Source: Microtetraspora fusca (GTDB taxonomy: Bacteria > Actinomycetota > Actinomycetes > Streptosporangiales > Streptosporangiaceae). From it: 64,000 bases of DNA. Below, piece by piece: positions 54,714 through 62,736 of the stretch. The stretch lies in NCBI RefSeq assembly GCF_001570365.1, contig NZ_BBYK01000040.1, positions 163,681 through 227,680 of the forward strand. The letters are read 5' to 3'. The stretch's first letter is position 1; each line of letters opens with the position of its first letter. The notes under the pieces were generated by a model, which worked only from the letters and a program-made list of their open reading frames with translations, was not told the origin of the DNA and ran no database searches. The position numbers were made by a program, and so were the translations under genes.

Positions 54714-55700
54714 CTACGCGTAGTGGCACTTCACGTGGGTGGCGACCTCGCCCGCCGCGTCCTGGCCGTAGACGGCGCCGAAGCGCTCCAGGAAGGCGCG
54801 CTGGCTCAGCTCGTACTCCTGGCAGCCGACCTGCTCCAGGACGTGCGTCGCGGTGAGGTTGCCGACCTGCGCGCAGCGCTCGAGTGACAGGCCCCAGGAG
54901 AGGGCCGAGAGGAAGCCGGCCCGGAAGGCGTCGCCGACGCCGGTCGGGTCGGCCTTGCCCAGTTCGGGAGCCGGGGGGACGCTCACGCTCGGCTCGCCGG
55001 CGCGGTCGATCCGCGCGCCCTTCGGCCCGAGCGTGGTGACGCGCACGCCGACCCGCTGCAGGATCTCCTCGTCCGACCAGCCGGTCTTCTGCTCGATGAG
55101 GCCCTTTTCGTAGTCGTTCCCGAACAGGTAGGCCGCGCCGTCGACGAGCTGGCGGATGTCCTCACCGGGCATCCGGGCGAGCTGCTGGGAGGGGTCGGCC
55201 GCGAAGGGGATGCCCCGGCCACGCGCCTCGTCCGTGTGCCGCAGCATGGCGTCGGGGTCGTTGGGGCTGATCAGGACCAGGTCGAGACCGCCGACGCGGT
55301 CGATGATCGGGCCCAGCTCGATCTCCCTGGCCTCGGCCATCGCCCCCGTGTAGAACGAGGCGATCTGGTTGTGCTCCTCGTCCGTGGTGCAGAGGAAGCG
55401 CGCCGTGTGGTGCAGCTCGGAGACGTAGACCGACTCGCAGTCGACGCCGTGGCGCTCCAGCCACGACCGGTAGTCCGTGAAGTCCGTTCCCACGGCGCCG
55501 ACGAGGATGGGGCGCTGTCCCAGGCATCCCATGCCGAACGAGATGTTCGCCGCGCACCCCCCGCGACGGATCTGCAGTTCGTCGACCAGGAAGGACAGGG
55601 ATACCCGGTCGAGCTGTTCGGCGATGAGCTGGTCCCCGAAACGGCCGGGGAAGGTCATCAGGTGGTCGGTCGCGATGGAGCCGGTGACGGCGATGCGCAC
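54714..55700 (-). CDS. adoK: PfkB-type adenosine kinase
   Basis: Ribokinase-family enzyme matching M. tuberculosis AdoK/CbhK (Rv2202c): IAVTGSIATDHLM at the start, RRGGCAANISFGMG, RFLCTTD, FAADPSQQLARM and the anion hole DPTGVGDAFRAGF. It converts adenosine to AMP. The GTG at 55700 has GAGGAG about 9 nt upstream and aligns with the family start; 21 upstream codons are ignored. Confidence 0.9.
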   Translation of the reverse strand: MRIAVTGSIATDHLMTFPGRFGDQLIAEQLDRVSLSFLVDELQIRRGGCAANISFGMGCLGQRPILVGAVGTDFTDYRSWLERHGVDCESVYVSELHHTARFLCTTDEEHNQIASFYTGAMAEAREIELGPIIDRVGGLDLVLISPNDPDAMLRHTDEARGRGIPFAADPSQQLARMPGEDIRQLVDGAAYLFGNDYEKGLIEQKTGWSDEEILQRVGVRVTTLGPKGARIDRAGEPSVSVPPAPELGKADPTGVGDAFRAGFLSALSWGLSLERCAQVGNLTATHVLEQVGCQEYELSQRAFLERFGAVYGQDAAGEVATHVKCHYA

Positions 55701-55850
55701 GGGGTCAGTCTCCTCGTTGTCAGCATCTGGACGAACGTTTCGAGGATCTTCATATGCCTTCACAGACGCCTCGATGAACGTTCCGACAAACCCCGCAAGA
55801 ATACGCGACCGGAGTCCAGGCGCGATCTCAACCGATGCCGGTACACGCCG

Positions 55851-55883
55851 ACGCCCCGCACGGCAGGGGGCCGTACGGGGCGT
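55851..55883 (-). terminator. hairpin between erpA and adoK
   Basis: Arms of 13 bp with a single mismatch (ACGCCCCG outer part) and a short loop, 51 bp beyond the erpA stop. No T-tract. Confidence 0.5.
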
Positions 55884-55933
55884 CCGTGTCGCGGTGCGCG
55901 GCCCGAGGGGATGCTCCGGGGCCGCGGGGGCCG

Positions 55934-56287
55934 CTAGTTGAACGAGTCGCCGCAGGCGCAGGAGCCCGTGGCGTTGGGGTTGTCGATCGTGAAGCCCTGC
56001 TTCTCGATCGTGTCCACGAAGTCGATCGTGGCGCCGATCAGGTACGGCGCGCTCATCCGGTCGGTCACGACGCTGACACCGCCGAAGTCCGACACGACGT
56101 CGCCGTCCATGGAGCGGTCGTCGAAGAAGAGCTGGTAGCGAAGGCCGGAACAGCCGCCCGGCTGCACGGCGACGCGCAGCTGCAGTCCTTCCTCGCCCTG
56201 CTGCTCCAGCAGGCTCTTGACCTTGGCGGCGGCCGCGTCAGTCAGGATCAGACCCTGCTGGGTGGCCTCGCTGCTCTCAACCGTCAT
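55934..56287 (-). CDS. erpA: A-type Fe-S carrier (ErpA/IscA)
   Basis: The 117-aa protein has the three cluster cysteines in GGCSGLRY and GSCACGDSF. It passes Fe-S clusters to target proteins; NadA, divergently encoded next door, is a [4Fe-4S] enzyme and a plausible client. Counterpart of Rv2204c. Confidence 0.93.
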   Translation of the reverse strand: MTVESSEATQQGLILTDAAAAKVKSLLEQQGEEGLQLRVAVQPGGCSGLRYQLFFDDRSMDGDVVSDFGGVSVVTDRMSAPYLIGATIDFVDTIEKQGFTIDNPNATGSCACGDSFN

Positions 56288-56559
56288 GTGCTGACTCCCG
56301 CGTCTGCGTCAACCGCCCTCCGGGAGCGGTCGATGGATTCTGACGTCTCAGGGTGGGCCCAAAGAGATGATTCCGCCTTTGTCGAAGGCCACACCCCTGA
56401 GCTCTCCCCAGATAGACGCTACCAACACCGGTTCGGCGCCACACATTCCCGGCCGGGTCCCCTCCGCGGGCACCGGGCCTGTGATCGCGGGCGGGGTCGT
56501 GACAAGCCCGCGCGGAGCCTGGGCCCCCTGGCATGAAACGAACGAAGGATGTGTAATTA

Positions 56560-56581
56560 TTAGTCGTCAGTTCGACGATAA
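56560..56581. promoter_or_regulatory. candidate operator at the nadA promoter
   Basis: TCGTC and GACGA arms separated by 5 bp lie within TTAG...TAA flanks, just downstream of an AT-rich TAATTA that could be the -10 box of nadA. The position suits a repressor; NAD-synthesis genes in actinobacteria are often controlled by NrtR/NdnR-type repressors. The link is inference. Confidence 0.35.
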
Positions 56582-56602
56582 GTCCCCGAAGGGGGTGTGG
56601 TC

Positions 56603-57757
56603 GTGACGACCACCGAGACCGGGATCCCGCTCTTCATCCTCGGCCAGGACGCCGACCCGCACAGCGAACGCGGCGTGGACTGTCCGGGTGAGCTGCCTCT
56701 CGCCTCCGATCCCGCACTGGTCGAGCGCGCCCGCAAGGCCAAGGAACGGCTCGGCGACAGGCTCTTCGTGCTCGGCCACCACTACCAGCGCGACGAGGTC
56801 ATCCAGTTCGCGGACGTGACCGGCGACTCCTTCAAGCTCGCCCGCGAGGCCGCCGCCCGTCCCGAGGCCGAGTACATCGTCTTCTGCGGCGTCCACTTCA
56901 TGGCCGAGTCGGCCGACATCCTCACCTCCGACGCCCAGAAGGTCGTCCTGCCCGACATGGCGGCGGGCTGCTCGATGGCCGACATGGCGACCTTCGACCA
57001 GGTCGAGGAGTGCTGGGACGCCCTGGAGGACGCGGGGCTGGCCGACCGCGTGGTCCCGATCACGTACATGAACTCCAGCGCCGACATCAAGGCCTTCTGC
57101 GGGCGGCACGGAGGGGCCGTCTGCACCTCGTCCAACGCGCGGCGGGCGCTGGAGTGGGCCTTCGAGCAGGGCGAGAAGGTCCTGTTCCTCCCGGACCAGC
57201 ACCTTGGCCGCAACACCGCCGTGCTGGAGCTGGGCATGTCCCTGGACGACTGCGTCGTCTACAACCCGCACCGCCCGAACGGGGGCCTCACCCGGGAGCA
57301 GCTCGAGAACGCCCGGATGATCCTGTGGAAGGGCCACTGCTCGGTCCACGGCCGGTTCACCGCCGAATGCGTCGACGACGTGCGCGCCCGCATCCCTGGC
57401 GTGAACGTGCTGGTCCACCCGGAGTGCCGGCACGAGGTCGTGACCAAGGCCGACTTCGTCGGCTCCACGGAGTACATCATCCGCAAGCTCCAGGAGGCCC
57501 CGGCCGGCTCGTCGTGGGCGATCGGCACCGAGCTGAACCTGGTCAAGCGGCTCGCGGGGATGTTCCCGGACAAGGACGTGACCTTCCTCGACCGGACCGT
57601 CTGCTACTGCTCCACGATGAACCGGATCGACCTGCCGCACCTGGTGTGGGCGCTGGAGTCGCTCGCCGACGGCGAGGTGGTCAACCAGATCACCGTCGAT
57701 CCCGACACCACCCACTGGGCCAAGGTCGCGCTCGACCGCATGCTGGCGCTTCCGTAG
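56603..57757 (+). CDS. nadA: quinolinate synthase
   Basis: Condenses iminoaspartate and dihydroxyacetone phosphate to quinolinate in NAD synthesis. The 384-aa protein has LGHHYQRDEVIQFADVTGDSF, the cluster cysteines in YIVFCGVHFMAE, HGRFTAEC or HPECRHE and RTVCYCSTMN, and TYMNSSADIKAFCG. GGGGG 7 nt upstream selects GTG 56603 over 56597. No nadB or nadC follows in the window. Confidence 0.95.
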   Translation: MTTTETGIPLFILGQDADPHSERGVDCPGELPLASDPALVERARKAKERLGDRLFVLGHHYQRDEVIQFADVTGDSFKLAREAAARPEAEYIVFCGVHFMAESADILTSDAQKVVLPDMAAGCSMADMATFDQVEECWDALEDAGLADRVVPITYMNSSADIKAFCGRHGGAVCTSSNARRALEWAFEQGEKVLFLPDQHLGRNTAVLELGMSLDDCVVYNPHRPNGGLTREQLENARMILWKGHCSVHGRFTAECVDDVRARIPGVNVLVHPECRHEVVTKADFVGSTEYIIRKLQEAPAGSSWAIGTELNLVKRLAGMFPDKDVTFLDRTVCYCSTMNRIDLPHLVWALESLADGEVVNQITVDPDTTHWAKVALDRMLALP

Positions 57758-57772
57758 CCGCCGATGCCCGCG

Positions 57773-57802
57773 TGGCGCCCCCCGCCCAGGCGGGGGGCGC
57801 CA
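57773..57802. terminator. hairpin between nadA and the psp operon
   Basis: A 13-bp perfect stem (TGGCGCCCCCCGC and complement) with loop CCAG, between convergent genes. Confidence 0.7.
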
Positions 57803-57841
57803 CATGGTCGACTCACAGATCAGGGGTGCCGCGCGACCGGC

Positions 57842-58399
57842 TCACAGGCCGGGGGCGCCCCAGACCGGGAACCAGCGGGCGAGGTCGGGTTCGATCTTGA
57901 GCTCGCCCGCGAGCACCCCGCGCATCTGCAGTTCGAGCGCGTTGTCCCGCTGGGTGCCGCCGATGGGCGCGAAGGGGTAGAAGGTGCCCTGCTTGTACAG
58001 GTAGACGATGGCGAGCCGCCGGCCGCGCGGGTCGGCGAAGGTCACCAGCGAGCACAGCAGGGACGGCCCGAAGCCGTTCGCCTCCAGCGTCGAGTTGACC
58101 GCGTGCAGGTCGGTGACCAGCGACGCCACATCCTCGGCGGGGCGGCGGACCACCAGCCAGGTGTAGCCGTACGAGTCGGGCGCCAGCTCGGTGCCTGTAC
58201 CGAGCAGAGCCTGGATGTCCTGTTCGAGCTGGACGAAGGCGCCGCCCTCCGCGGCGCGGAAGCACACCGACCCGACGCCGGCGGGGGTGAACCCGGTGGC
58301 CGCCTGCAGGGTCACCGCCGCCGACGGCAGCGCGAACAGCGCGTCGAGGTCCGGCCTGGCCGGTTTCGACCTGCCGAGAAGCGCGTCGAACCAGCCCAT
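57842..58399 (-). CDS. pspAB: PspA-associated protein PspAB
   Basis: The 185-aa soluble protein (MGWFDALLGRSKP...FGPSLLCSLVTFAD...LYKQGTFYPFAP...WFPVWGAPGL) matches the PspAB family, found in actinobacterial Psp loci. Its ATG overlaps the htpX stop (TGATG). Biochemical role unknown. Confidence 0.85.
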   Translation of the reverse strand: MGWFDALLGRSKPARPDLDALFALPSAAVTLQAATGFTPAGVGSVCFRAAEGGAFVQLEQDIQALLGTGTELAPDSYGYTWLVVRRPAEDVASLVTDLHAVNSTLEANGFGPSLLCSLVTFADPRGRRLAIVYLYKQGTFYPFAPIGGTQRDNALELQMRGVLAGELKIEPDLARWFPVWGAPGL

Positions 58400-59295
58400 C
58401 AGCGCCCCAGCTCGGCCGAGATGGTGGAGAGCTGCGCCAGGCGGCGCTCCAGCGACGGGTGGGTGGAGAACAGGGACGCGATGCTCTGTCCGGAGAGGGC
58501 GGGCGCGAAGTAGAACGCGTTGAACGGCTGCGCCTCGCGCAGATCCTGCGTCGGAATCCGCGCGATCTCGCCGCTCACCTTCGTGAGCGCGCTCGCCAGG
58601 GCGGACGGCTGCTGCGTCAGCAGGGCGCCCGCGCGGTCGGCGGCCAGCTCGCGGTAGCGGGACAGGGCCCGCGTCAGCAGGAAGCTCACGGCGTAGACGA
58701 TGCCGGACACCAGCAGGATGATCAGCCCGACGGGCGGGCCGTTGTTGTTGTCCCTGCGGCCTCCCGCGAGGCCGCTGTAGAGCGCGAACCGGGTCATCAA
58801 CCCGGCCACCACCCCGAGGAACGAGGCGATCGTCATGACCGCCACGTCACGGTGCGCGACGTGGGACATCTCGTGGGCGAGGACGCCTTCCAGCTCCCGC
58901 GCGTCGAGCCTGCGCAGGATGCCGGTCGTCACGCAGACGACCGCGTTCTTCTGGTTGCGCCCGGTGGCGAACGCGTTCGGCACGTCCGAGTCCGCGATCG
59001 CCACCCTGGGTTTGGGCATGTTCGCCATCGCGCTCAGCCGGTCGATGATGCCGTGCAGCTCAGGGGCTTCCTGAGGGGAGACCTCCCGTCCGTGCATCGC
59101 GAACAACGCGATCTTGTCGGACAGGAAGTACTGCACCAGCAGGAAGCCTCCGGCGATCACCAGCACCACGACGGCGCGCACTCCGACCGCGATCAGGATG
59201 GCCACGAACGCGACGTAGAGCAGGCCGAGCAGGAACATGGTCGTGACCATCCGGGTGGTCAGACCACGATCAGGGGCGAACCTGGTCCGGGACAT
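58399..59295 (-). CDS. htpX: HtpX-type membrane zinc protease
   Basis: The 298-aa membrane protease has two N-terminal helices, the zinc motif HEMSH (VLAHEMSHVAHRD), two more helices and the glutamate ligand in YRELAADR. It degrades damaged membrane proteins; placement inside the psp operon ties it to envelope stress. It overlaps pspAA by 1 nt. Confidence 0.93.
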   Translation of the reverse strand: MSRTRFAPDRGLTTRMVTTMFLLGLLYVAFVAILIAVGVRAVVVLVIAGGFLLVQYFLSDKIALFAMHGREVSPQEAPELHGIIDRLSAMANMPKPRVAIADSDVPNAFATGRNQKNAVVCVTTGILRRLDARELEGVLAHEMSHVAHRDVAVMTIASFLGVVAGLMTRFALYSGLAGGRRDNNNGPPVGLIILLVSGIVYAVSFLLTRALSRYRELAADRAGALLTQQPSALASALTKVSGEIARIPTQDLREAQPFNAFYFAPALSGQSIASLFSTHPSLERRLAQLSTISAELGR

Positions 59296-59573
59296 CAGCC
59301 CGGAATGAGCCCTGTGTCGCCGAGCATGTCCCGCACTTCCTCCATCGAGGCGTCGGCGGGCGGCAGGATCAGCTCGGACGGCTCGAGCGAGTCGTCGGGC
59401 AGGGACTTGCCCACCTGGCGGACCTTGTCCAGAAGCGCGTGCAGCTTGACCCGGAAGACCGCCTCGTCCTCTGCCTCGATGGCGGCCTCAAGCTCGCTGT
59501 CCAGGGCGTTCAGAACGTCGAGATCGGCGTCCGCGATCTGGATCTGGCCCTCACCCATGATTCTGACGATCAC
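59295..59573 (-). CDS. pspAA: PspA-associated protein PspAA
   Basis: The 92-aa acidic protein (MIVRIMGEGQIQIADADLDVLNALDSELEAAIE) is the family found with PspA in actinobacteria and archaea. It overlaps pspA by 4 nt, so the two are likely made in fixed proportion. Confidence 0.87.
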   Translation of the reverse strand: MIVRIMGEGQIQIADADLDVLNALDSELEAAIEAEDEAVFRVKLHALLDKVRQVGKSLPDDSLEPSELILPPADASMEEVRDMLGDTGLIPG

Positions 59574-60367
59574 AGGCCCTCCCCCGGCTGCCGAACCTGC
59601 TGGGTCTGCGGCGCCTGCTGGGTCGCCTGGCCGGGCTGGCCGGCCTCGATGGCGCTCTTGGGAGCCGGGCCCTGCCCCAGCTCCGCCTTCATCCTGGCGA
59701 TCTCCAGCTCGACGTCCGTGCCGCCGCCCATGCGGTCGAGCTCGGCCTGGATGTCGTCACGCTGACCGGTGAAGTCGTCGAGCGCGCCGCTGGCGAGCAG
59801 CTCGTCGATCGCGCCGGCGCGCGCCTGCATCTGCGCCGTCTTGTCCTCGGCACGCTGGATCGCGAGGCCGACGTCGCCCATCTCCTCGGAGATGCCGGAG
59901 AACGCCTCGTTGATCCGGGTCTGCGCCTCGGCCGCGGTGTAGGTGGCCTTGATGGTCTCCTTCTTGGTGCGGAAGGCGTCCACCTTGGACTGGAGCCGCT
60001 GGCTGGCGAGGGTGAGCTTCTCCTCCTCGCCCTGCAGGTTGCCGTACTGGATCCGGAGGTCGGCGATCTGGGTGTTGAGGCCGTTGCGGCGGGTCAGCGC
60101 CTCACGCGCCAGGTCCTCCCGCCCGACGCTCAGCGCCTGCCTGCCCTGGTCCTCCAGTTTCTTGGCCTGGGCCTCGAGCTGGTTGATCTGCAGTTCGACC
60201 CGCTTGCGGCTGGTGGCGACGTCGGCCACGCCCCGGCGCACCTTCTGCAGCAGCTCAAGCTGGCGCTGGTAGGAGTAGTCCAGGGTCTCCCGCGGATCCT
60301 CCATCTTGTCCAGTGCCTTGTTGGCCTTCGACTTGAAGATCATGGAAAGTCTTTTCATCACGCTCAT
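59570..60367 (-). CDS. pspA: phage shock protein A (PspA/Vipp1/ESCRT-III family)
   Basis: The 265-aa coiled-coil protein (KRLSMIFKSKANKALDKMEDPRETLDYSYQRQLELLQKVRRGVADV...) binds stressed membranes and polymerises. The Gln/Pro-rich tail is a variable extension. ATG 60367 chosen; ATG 60358 possible. First gene of pspA-pspAA-htpX-pspAB; no clgR or pspBC nearby. Confidence 0.94.
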   Translation of the reverse strand: MSVMKRLSMIFKSKANKALDKMEDPRETLDYSYQRQLELLQKVRRGVADVATSRKRVELQINQLEAQAKKLEDQGRQALSVGREDLAREALTRRNGLNTQIADLRIQYGNLQGEEEKLTLASQRLQSKVDAFRTKKETIKATYTAAEAQTRINEAFSGISEEMGDVGLAIQRAEDKTAQMQARAGAIDELLASGALDDFTGQRDDIQAELDRMGGGTDVELEIARMKAELGQGPAPKSAIEAGQPGQATQQAPQTQQVRQPGEGL

Positions 60368-60510
60368 GCGCGTCGGCCGTCCCCTTCTCAAGGTTGCGTG
60401 GGTAGCCCCAGCCGTATTCAGTCGCCCAAAAGCGGCCAAGCCGCCTGGGTTCACCCTACGCATAACGCGTGAGGGCGTCACTAAGTTGCACTCCCGGTAG
60501 GCTGGGCGAC

Positions 60511-61131
60511 GTGTTCGGACGTCGTAACCAGGCCGCCACGGATGAGACCCCCATCTCCGTCCAAGATCCTAAGCCTCAGCAGACTCAGGGCAAGGGCCGT
60601 CCCACCCCCAAGCGGAGCGAGGCGCAGGGGCGCCGCCGCTCGCCCGTCACCGCACCGGCGAACCGCAAGGAAGCCTACCGCCTGCAGCGGGACCGGGACC
60701 GGGCGCAGCGGGCCCGCCAGCGTGAGGGCATGCTCCGTGGCGAGGAGAAGTACCTCCTCCCCCGTGACAAGGGTCCCGTGCGCAGGTTCGCCCGGGACTG
60801 GGTCGATTCGCGGCGTCTTCCCGGTCAGTACTTCCTGCCCGCGGTGCTGGTCATCATGCTGCTGTCGATGATCCCGTTCCCGTTGCAGGTCCGCACGGTG
60901 GTTCTGACGGTCTACACCCTGGCCCTGCCGATCGTGATGATCGCGGTCATCGGCAACTCGCTGTACGTCGCGAACCGGGTGAAGCGGGCCGCCGCGCTGA
61001 AGTTCCCCGGCGAGAACCTCAAGGGCATCGCCTTCTACGCCGCGATGCGCTCCTCGCAGATCCGCCGCCTGCGCTTCCCCAAGCCGATGGTGCTGCCCGG
61101 CGGCAAGCCGGTCACCCCGCCGTCGAACTGA
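60511..61131 (+). CDS. DUF3043 membrane protein
   Basis: The 206-aa protein has a basic, Arg/Lys-rich cytoplasmic N-terminus (about 1-115), two membrane helices (YFLPAVLVIMLLSMIPF; VVLTVYTLALPIVMIAVIGNSLYV) and RRLRFPKPMV, as in actinobacterial DUF3043. TAGGCT just upstream may be a -10 box, making the GTG start leaderless. Divergent from pspA. Confidence 0.88.
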   Translation: MFGRRNQAATDETPISVQDPKPQQTQGKGRPTPKRSEAQGRRRSPVTAPANRKEAYRLQRDRDRAQRARQREGMLRGEEKYLLPRDKGPVRRFARDWVDSRRLPGQYFLPAVLVIMLLSMIPFPLQVRTVVLTVYTLALPIVMIAVIGNSLYVANRVKRAAALKFPGENLKGIAFYAAMRSSQIRRLRFPKPMVLPGGKPVTPPSN

Positions 61132-61136
61132 TCCCG

Positions 61137-61165
61137 GTACGGCCACCGCGACGCGGTGGCCGTAC
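61137..61165. terminator. hairpin between DUF3043 and SMI1/KNR4 genes
   Basis: A 13-bp perfect stem (GTACGGCCACCGC and complement) with loop GAC, 5 bp after the DUF3043 stop. Confidence 0.65.
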
Positions 61166-61210
61166 GCCGCTCCCGTCCTTCCCCCGCCTCCTACGGCGTC
61201 GTACGGGCTG

Positions 61211-62530
61211 TCACGCGTCGGGCGCCTTCGAGCTGCCCGTGTCCAGGTCGTCCACGTCGACCCATCCGAGCGCCCCGTCCGTCACCTGGGGGGCGAGCCA
61301 GCCCCTGATCGGCTGTCCCGAGACCAGCGCGTCGGCGACGGTCTTGAGCAACGCGTAGTACGAGGTCCAGTCCGGCCCGCTCGCGAAGGTTCCCCCGTTC
61401 TCGGCGAACGAGCCCGCGACGTCCCTTCGCATGGAGTCGATCATCAGGTACTCGCCGTTCTGGTCGTCGCCGACGGGGATCATCCGCCCGCTCCACCACT
61501 CGCCGCGTGGATCGTCGGTGTAGTCGACCCCATCCTCCCGGCACAGGTACCGCCAGGTGTCGCGGATCTCCTTCACGCCGTACATCCCGTACCTGTAGAG
61601 CTGCAGGCCCCCGGTCCCCGGCATGAGGCGGGAGCCGTTGTGGCGCAGGAGCGAGGCGCGCAGGTCGTCGGGGAACCACATGCCCATCTGGGCCTCGGCG
61701 ACGGCGATCGTCCCCGCCCTCGCGGGCGGACGCAGCGTGCGGAACGTCTTGGGCGCGTTGGCCTTGAGCCACCTCTCGATGCGCCGCCACTGCCGGTTCA
61801 CGGCGCGGGTCACGCGGGGCCGCACCGGCCGGACCATGGGCCTGCCCACGGTGGGCGTGCACGCCGGGTCCGGCACGGGTGTCGGACCCGCGACCTCGGG
61901 CTCCGACTCCCCCGTGGTGGATGTCACAGCGCCGTCGCCGCCGTCCTGGCAGGCGGCCTCGCAGCCGGGGGGCGCGGGACAGCCGTCCGCGAGGCAGGGG
62001 GCACTGTCCAGGAATCGCGCGTCCGTCGAGGTCAGCATGCCTTCGTGGAAGGTCGTGGCCTCGACGTAGCGGGCCCCCAGCGCGAGCAGGCAGACGGCCA
62101 GTGCGGCGGCCGACACGCGATGCAGCCGCCGGCGGGTTCGCTCGTCAAGTCTGCGCACGTCCGCGAGCGGCCCGTCCGCCTGGGCGAACGCCTCGAGCCG
62201 TTCGGTCGCGCGTGAGCGGCCGAGGAAAAGCCGGAGCTCCTCGGGCGTCGGCCGTCCCAGGATCGGCTCGGGAGGGAAGGGCGCGACCTCGGCCGTGCCG
62301 GAGCCGGTGCCGGGTTCGCCCTCTTTCCGCGGGACCGGGCCGCCCCGGTCGGGACGTAACGCGCCGCCGGAGGCGCCGTCCGCCGCACGGACGGAGACAC
62401 GGCCGGGCGCGCCGCCGGAGGTACGGTCCGCGCGGCGCCGGAGCAGGAGGAACACGGCCCCGACGATGGTCGCGGCCACCGCGGCCGCGAGAGCGAGCCG
62501 TACCAGACGAGAAGGGATCAACCGCCGCAC
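61211..62530 (-). CDS. membrane-anchored SMI1/KNR4 (SUKH) domain protein
   Basis: The 439-aa protein has a membrane helix near 11-31, a charged linker, a second helix (SAAALAVCLLALGARYVEA), a Cys-rich segment (APCLADGCPAPPGCEAACQ), then an SMI1/KNR4 domain (about 248-410): WRRIERWLKANAP, AEAQMGMWFPDDLRASLLRHNGS, WWSGRMIPVGDDQNGEYLMID. SUKH domains are best known as immunity proteins against polymorphic toxins; no toxin gene is adjacent. Confidence 0.82.
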   Translation of the reverse strand: MRRLIPSRLVRLALAAAVAATIVGAVFLLLRRRADRTSGGAPGRVSVRAADGASGGALRPDRGGPVPRKEGEPGTGSGTAEVAPFPPEPILGRPTPEELRLFLGRSRATERLEAFAQADGPLADVRRLDERTRRRLHRVSAAALAVCLLALGARYVEATTFHEGMLTSTDARFLDSAPCLADGCPAPPGCEAACQDGGDGAVTSTTGESEPEVAGPTPVPDPACTPTVGRPMVRPVRPRVTRAVNRQWRRIERWLKANAPKTFRTLRPPARAGTIAVAEAQMGMWFPDDLRASLLRHNGSRLMPGTGGLQLYRYGMYGVKEIRDTWRYLCREDGVDYTDDPRGEWWSGRMIPVGDDQNGEYLMIDSMRRDVAGSFAENGGTFASGPDWTSYYALLKTVADALVSGQPIRGWLAPQVTDGALGWVDVDDLDTGSSKAPDA

Positions 62531-62736
62531 CGGGGCACACTACCGCCAATCCGTCCCAGGTCTGATCCGTTCCCGCGCGACGGCGGCCGCCCCGATCCCG
62601 GCTCCTGCGCGGCTTCCCGGGCCGTACGGGCCCTTCATGGCACTATGGCGACCGGCGTCGCGCCGGGGACGGTCCCCGGGAAAGAGCCGCACGGGTCGCT
62701 GGGGGGCGGCGAGAGGATCGCGAAGACGGGGCGGGG

